A DNA stretch of 64,000 nt from SVFI01 sp045588655 (lineage in GTDB: Bacteria > Bacillota > Clostridia > Lachnospirales > Lachnospiraceae). The DNA lies in contig JAZNEP010000022.1 of assembly GCA_045588655.1 (NCBI GenBank), positions 186,001 to 250,000 of the forward strand. Reading direction: 5' to 3'. The translations under genes and the position numbers were made by a program. This document shows, one piece after another, positions 60,432 through 64,000 of the stretch; position 1 is the stretch's first letter; every line of letters starts with the position of its first letter. A model generated the notes under the pieces. That model ran no database searches. It was not told where the DNA came from and worked only from the letters and a program-made list of their open reading frames with translations.

Positions 60432-62900
60432 ATGGGTTTAAGTTGGAGAAAAAAGGAAATGAAAAAGAATAATTTTGGTTTTACCTTGGTAGAATTATTG
60501 GCGGCGATTGGAATTTTTGCAGTACTGTCGGTTACAGTCGTGTACATGATGGTAACCTCGTCCAATACATATGGTCGTCTGAGTGTGGATGCCCAGCTTC
60601 AATCCGAGGCACAGCTAGTGGCAAATTCAATTTCGGAATTAGCAGTGGATTCTTATGACGCCGAGCAAGTATTTGAGAATCCGGCAAATGCAAGCGTGTC
60701 GTCCTATGATCTTACAGATGGAAATGTTTTGATATTAAAATCAAAAGTGGATGGTAATGAAAAAGTCTTTGGAATTATGAGAAATGCATCCAGCAATGAG
60801 TTGTACTATATGGAACAGACAAAGACAACAGGATGGAGTTCCGATATTGCGTTATTAGGAAATAATGTAACATCTTTTACAGTAGATACATCCCGAGTGG
60901 ATACAGAAAATATTATTCGATTTACACTTGGTTATGAGAAGAATGGAAGAGAATATATTGGGAATTATCAGGTGTTGATGCGCAACAAAGCATACGCTGA
61001 TACGGATGAACCAACATCGAACACGCCGGCGGCGAACGGAGTGACCATTGGGTTATCACCAAAGGTAGTGTATCTTGATGTGGTGAATAACAATGTACCG
61101 ACATATTATGTAAATAAAATTGATGCCGGAAATAAACGTACGATGACGGGCAATGGCGTGGAATTCACAGCAACTGTAACTACACCTGTTGTAGCGGCAG
61201 GTAATGGAGTGGAATGGCAATTAAAAAATCAGGATGGAGATATTTTCAATTTGGATGTTCCGACAGGAACAGAAGCGGCAGTTAACTATTTGAAGTGGGA
61301 TACCTCATCGAAGGCATTTGTCGATTCTCCGGTGGATGTTTTTACGCTTGCAATTACAAAAACAGTGAATCCAGGTACAACGGAAGAGGTGAGTGCCAGT
61401 CCGAAAACAGCACAGATCTTACTTCGTCGAATTAAGAGTGTAACGTTAAATGCGATGGCTGGTTCAACACAATGGAGAAGTGATTTTGAAGATTTGTATG
61501 GTGGTACAGCTAGTCCGGAAGCACAAGGATATGCTTATATGGCAAGTAACGGAAGATATGGCAATATGACATTAAATGCGTCCATACTTTCAAGTAATAT
61601 CGCATATGGCGGCGGATTAATGTGGAAGCTATATATGAAGGATGCATCCGGTGACTGGGTGGAATGTACGAATACTGCATTGGCGAAACTGACAACGGAT
61701 AAGACAGAGACCTCGACTACGAACACAGTAGAGTTTGGTAGTGCCGTAATGAACGGACAGTTGTTTAAAGTAGAAGCGATTTCAATTTTTGACCCGAGCT
61801 TTTCAGATGAGTATATTTTCGGTATTGCGCCATCCGGTGGCGGTAGCGGAGACGGTTTCTACAGCCGTGGATATTATACCGATATGAATGAATTCTTCAA
61901 GGGCTTTTGTGGTGAAGACGGAGGGCGTCCGGAGGTCGGAAAGCTTGTATATATGAAAGTAACGGCAGTGGATTGCTCTGGTAATGTAGACGATTTTGAG
62001 GATAAGGTAAAAATTATAACGGATGAATTCGGACATTATCGTCTTTTTGTAGATTATGATGCTTTTTCCTATGGAGCACAGCAGAAAGAATCGTTCTATG
62101 TTGGGGATGTAAGTATTCATATAACCTATGGATATTACGGTACAGATGGTAAATTATACATAAATGGTAATAAGGGAAATCATTCGGCAAACAAGCAGGA
62201 AATGGCAGACATGCTTGGGGTAAGTGTAAGCGATATTACAGATGTCAATGAAGATTATGATTATACCTTGAAAAAAGTTGAGGTGACGAAAGTGAGCCCA
62301 ACAAAATCTGTAGTAGTGATTGCAAAAGGAAAAAGCAAAGCGTTTAGAGTAAAAACAGCGTATTATAATCTGCTTTCGCCAAGAAACGGCACTTATTATT
62401 TCGGTGCCTATATAGAAGATATGCATGATAATTTACTGCAGCCGGGAAAAGCGGATATAAATTCACAGTTTAGTATAAATATGGTGAGTTCCTACGGAGA
62501 TACCGACAGGTATGTGGATGAAGCTACGGTTCAGGTGACGGCAAAAGGAACCATTGCTCAGAAAAAATATCCGACAGACCCGATGGTATTACGTCTCGCG
62601 GCAAATGACTTTTATAATATAAGTAAGAGTAGTCCGAATGGTTCTTCGTATGAAGACTATTATGTGCTCATAGCAAACGTGGAGGGGCTGGATTGCTATA
62701 TACCGGGACCGAGATCTACCTATGCAGGACTGTCATGGCCGGCAGGAGTGACAACTGAAAAAACAGATATAACCGGTAAAGATGCAGATGGTAATGATAT
62801 AACTGCGAGTGTTTATATGAAAGAGAATGGAAAGTATTGCTGTGAGTATAATGGCAAAACTTATACCTACAATATGACTTATAACTTCTGGGCAAATTAG
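60432..62900 (+). CDS. Minor prepilin-like protein with very large ectodomain (PilW/GspJ type)
   Basis: The 822-residue protein has a leader ending NNFG, then FTLVELLAAIGIFAVLSVTVVYM with Glu5, a PilW-like region to about residue 190 and then about 630 residues of beta-rich sequence with Ig-like features. GspJ/PilW proteins normally have about 200-350 residues, so this carries a large extra domain, perhaps an adhesin at the pilus tip. A start at 60459 (MKKNNFG) is possible, but GGGAGAAG supports 60432. Confidence 0.85.
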   Translation: MGLSWRKKEMKKNNFGFTLVELLAAIGIFAVLSVTVVYMMVTSSNTYGRLSVDAQLQSEAQLVANSISELAVDSYDAEQVFENPANASVSSYDLTDGNVLILKSKVDGNEKVFGIMRNASSNELYYMEQTKTTGWSSDIALLGNNVTSFTVDTSRVDTENIIRFTLGYEKNGREYIGNYQVLMRNKAYADTDEPTSNTPAANGVTIGLSPKVVYLDVVNNNVPTYYVNKIDAGNKRTMTGNGVEFTATVTTPVVAAGNGVEWQLKNQDGDIFNLDVPTGTEAAVNYLKWDTSSKAFVDSPVDVFTLAITKTVNPGTTEEVSASPKTAQILLRRIKSVTLNAMAGSTQWRSDFEDLYGGTASPEAQGYAYMASNGRYGNMTLNASILSSNIAYGGGLMWKLYMKDASGDWVECTNTALAKLTTDKTETSTTNTVEFGSAVMNGQLFKVEAISIFDPSFSDEYIFGIAPSGGGSGDGFYSRGYYTDMNEFFKGFCGEDGGRPEVGKLVYMKVTAVDCSGNVDDFEDKVKIITDEFGHYRLFVDYDAFSYGAQQKESFYVGDVSIHITYGYYGTDGKLYINGNKGNHSANKQEMADMLGVSVSDITDVNEDYDYTLKKVEVTKVSPTKSVVVIAKGKSKAFRVKTAYYNLLSPRNGTYYFGAYIEDMHDNLLQPGKADINSQFSINMVSSYGDTDRYVDEATVQVTAKGTIAQKKYPTDPMVLRLAANDFYNISKSSPNGSSYEDYYVLIANVEGLDCYIPGPRSTYAGLSWPAGVTTEKTDITGKDADGNDITASVYMKENGKYCCEYNGKTYTYNMTYNFWAN

Positions 62901-62940
62901 GGATTAGAATCAAACAAATTGTTCTGATTGGAGAGAAAGT

Positions 62941-64000
62941 ATGAAATGGAATAAGAAACTGAAAAAAACAATAATGGGCGGTATCGGTTTTACGATGGCT
63001 GTTGTTATGTTCTTTGCCGGATCGCTTCAAGGTATGCATGATGTGGTGGCAGATGTACGTGTCTTTGATAAAATTACAGAGGACTATCCATATGAGGGGG
63101 ATAGTTTTTCACTGAATATTTTAGAAATTGTACCGTACGGTGATACTGCGACAAACTATGCAAAAAACTATATAGGTCAGAACAATCAGATGGAACAGAC
63201 AGCAAATTCCTATGCGGAGATGGGATATTTTTTCCGCGGATACGGGGCAAATGAAGGTCAAAATATGTCCTTAGGTGGAGCGACCAGAGGTACTGCACTT
63301 TCAGCGGGGGTTAATCATGTGACCTCGACAAATTATCCAAATGCATTGATATCGATGCGTAATTATGGTTTGATTCGTCCAAATGGTGCGGATGGTACCG
63401 GTGAATATCCGGTTTATGCGTTAAAAGACGGTAAGAATGGAGCCGGTGAGGCTGTATTTGTAAACTATATGCCGGCACAGAATTATTCAGCATATGGTGA
63501 TGATGAAAAAATTTATGTAAAGGGTGTATATTCATTAGGAGAAGGAGATTATAAACTGGCCGATGGATATACGATTGATGGTGATGCGACCATTTGTAAA
63601 GTGGATACCGTGACGGTAAGTGATAATGAGGTAGATGAGAACGGTAATTCCATCAGTGAAAATAATCCAACCTATGATCCTGTGAATAAAACAATCGAAG
63701 TATATACACCGGTCGATGATATTGATATGTCACAGCTTCAGCTTCCAACATCCAAAACAGGATTTAAATATATCGAAGCTGTGCCAAGCGGAACGGGGAA
63801 TGTGATATTTACACGTTCCGAAGCGGTGACGCAGAAAACAGAGTATTATGGATATTCAGATCAGGTACTGTACTATAACTCGAATGGTAACACCAATTTC
63901 TTCAGTAGCGATTATTTTAGAGAGTACGTGCTTGGTAGCAGAACAAAATATCAGAATAAAGATATTACGTACGATGTAAAACAGGCTGGAAGTGTAACCA
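62941..64000 (+). CDS. Secreted pilus-locus protein, partial (runs off the window)
   Basis: An open frame starts at the ATG at 62941 (GGAGAGAAAGT upstream) and stays open to the window end, at least 353 residues. It has a basic start and a hydrophobic segment (about 11-30), like a signal peptide. Then comes FSLNILEIVPYGDTA and a long secreted region rich in Tyr, Asn and Gly. The LNILEIVP opening recalls DUF5057-type clostridial secreted proteins, but I am not certain. It lies 40 bases behind the PilW-like gene and reads the same way, so it is likely the next operon member and perhaps a tip or PilY1-like factor. Confidence 0.75.
   Translation, partial: MKWNKKLKKTIMGGIGFTMAVVMFFAGSLQGMHDVVADVRVFDKITEDYPYEGDSFSLNILEIVPYGDTATNYAKNYIGQNNQMEQTANSYAEMGYFFRGYGANEGQNMSLGGATRGTALSAGVNHVTSTNYPNALISMRNYGLIRPNGADGTGEYPVYALKDGKNGAGEAVFVNYMPAQNYSAYGDDEKIYVKGVYSLGEGDYKLADGYTIDGDATICKVDTVTVSDNEVDENGNSISENNPTYDPVNKTIEVYTPVDDIDMSQLQLPTSKTGFKYIEAVPSGTGNVIFTRSEAVTQKTEYYGYSDQVLYYNSNGNTNFFSSDYFREYVLGSRTKYQNKDITYDVKQAGSVT

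Overview
The window looks like chromosome from a spore-forming, low-GC Gram-positive anaerobe, most likely a member of the Lachnospiraceae (Clostridia). This rests on the sporulation genes gpr, spoIIP and sigK, the rpsT-gpr-spoIIP / lepA-hemW neighbourhood, AGGAGG-type ribosome binding sites with frequent TTG and GTG starts, and a Gram-positive type IV pilus locus with no secretin. I cannot name the species.

Layout. (1) 1-2.45 kb: a possible stand-alone non-coding RNA with its own promoter and a 19-bp perfect terminator stem, a small unknown protein and a large serine recombinase, probably one end of an integrated element. (2) 2.5-7.3 kb: three lipoproteins (an HExxH protein, a beta-lactamase-fold hydrolase, an erythromycin-esterase-family protein) and a CPBP membrane protease. 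(3) 7.5-15.1 kb: an SseB-macrodomain fusion, an epimerase-like oxidoreductase, an Fe-S aldo/keto reductase, an ECF-type S component, a DUF1893 protein, two NhaC antiporters and a small Cys-rich protein. (4) 15.2-19.4 kb: a polar amino-acid ABC importer whose binding protein has its two halves in swapped order, then a zinc-ribbon/TPM membrane pair. (5) 19.4-22.4 kb: gpr, rpsT, spoIIP.

(6) 22.4-34.2 kb is the most interesting accessory block. It sits where spoIIP and lepA are adjacent in many clostridia. It encodes a WecE/ArnB-like sugar aminotransferase, two overlapping four-helix EamA proteins like ArnE/ArnF, a radical SAM protein, an aldehyde dehydrogenase, an ATP-grasp ligase, an ArnC/CsbB-like polyprenyl-phosphate glycosyltransferase and, convergent to them, a double-length YfhO-type membrane glycosyltransferase. 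Together these look like a complete make, load on lipid, flip and transfer pathway that decorates the cell envelope with an unusual, possibly acylated amino sugar.

(7) 34.2-42.4 kb: lepA, hemW, sigK (uninterrupted, no pro-sequence), pilT, comM and dprA. (8) 42.6-48.4 kb: a 1926-residue leucine-rich-repeat surface protein. (9) 48.6-64 kb: a type IV pilus operon: pilB, pilC, a minor and a major pilin, pilD, a fused pilM-pilN, pilO, four further pilin-like or tip proteins with very large ectodomains, and a secreted protein running off the window. The retraction ATPase, DNA-processing proteins and pilus together suggest twitching motility and/or DNA uptake.

All family calls are from reading the sequence; no database search was run. 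I saw no tRNA, rRNA, CRISPR array or insertion sequence.
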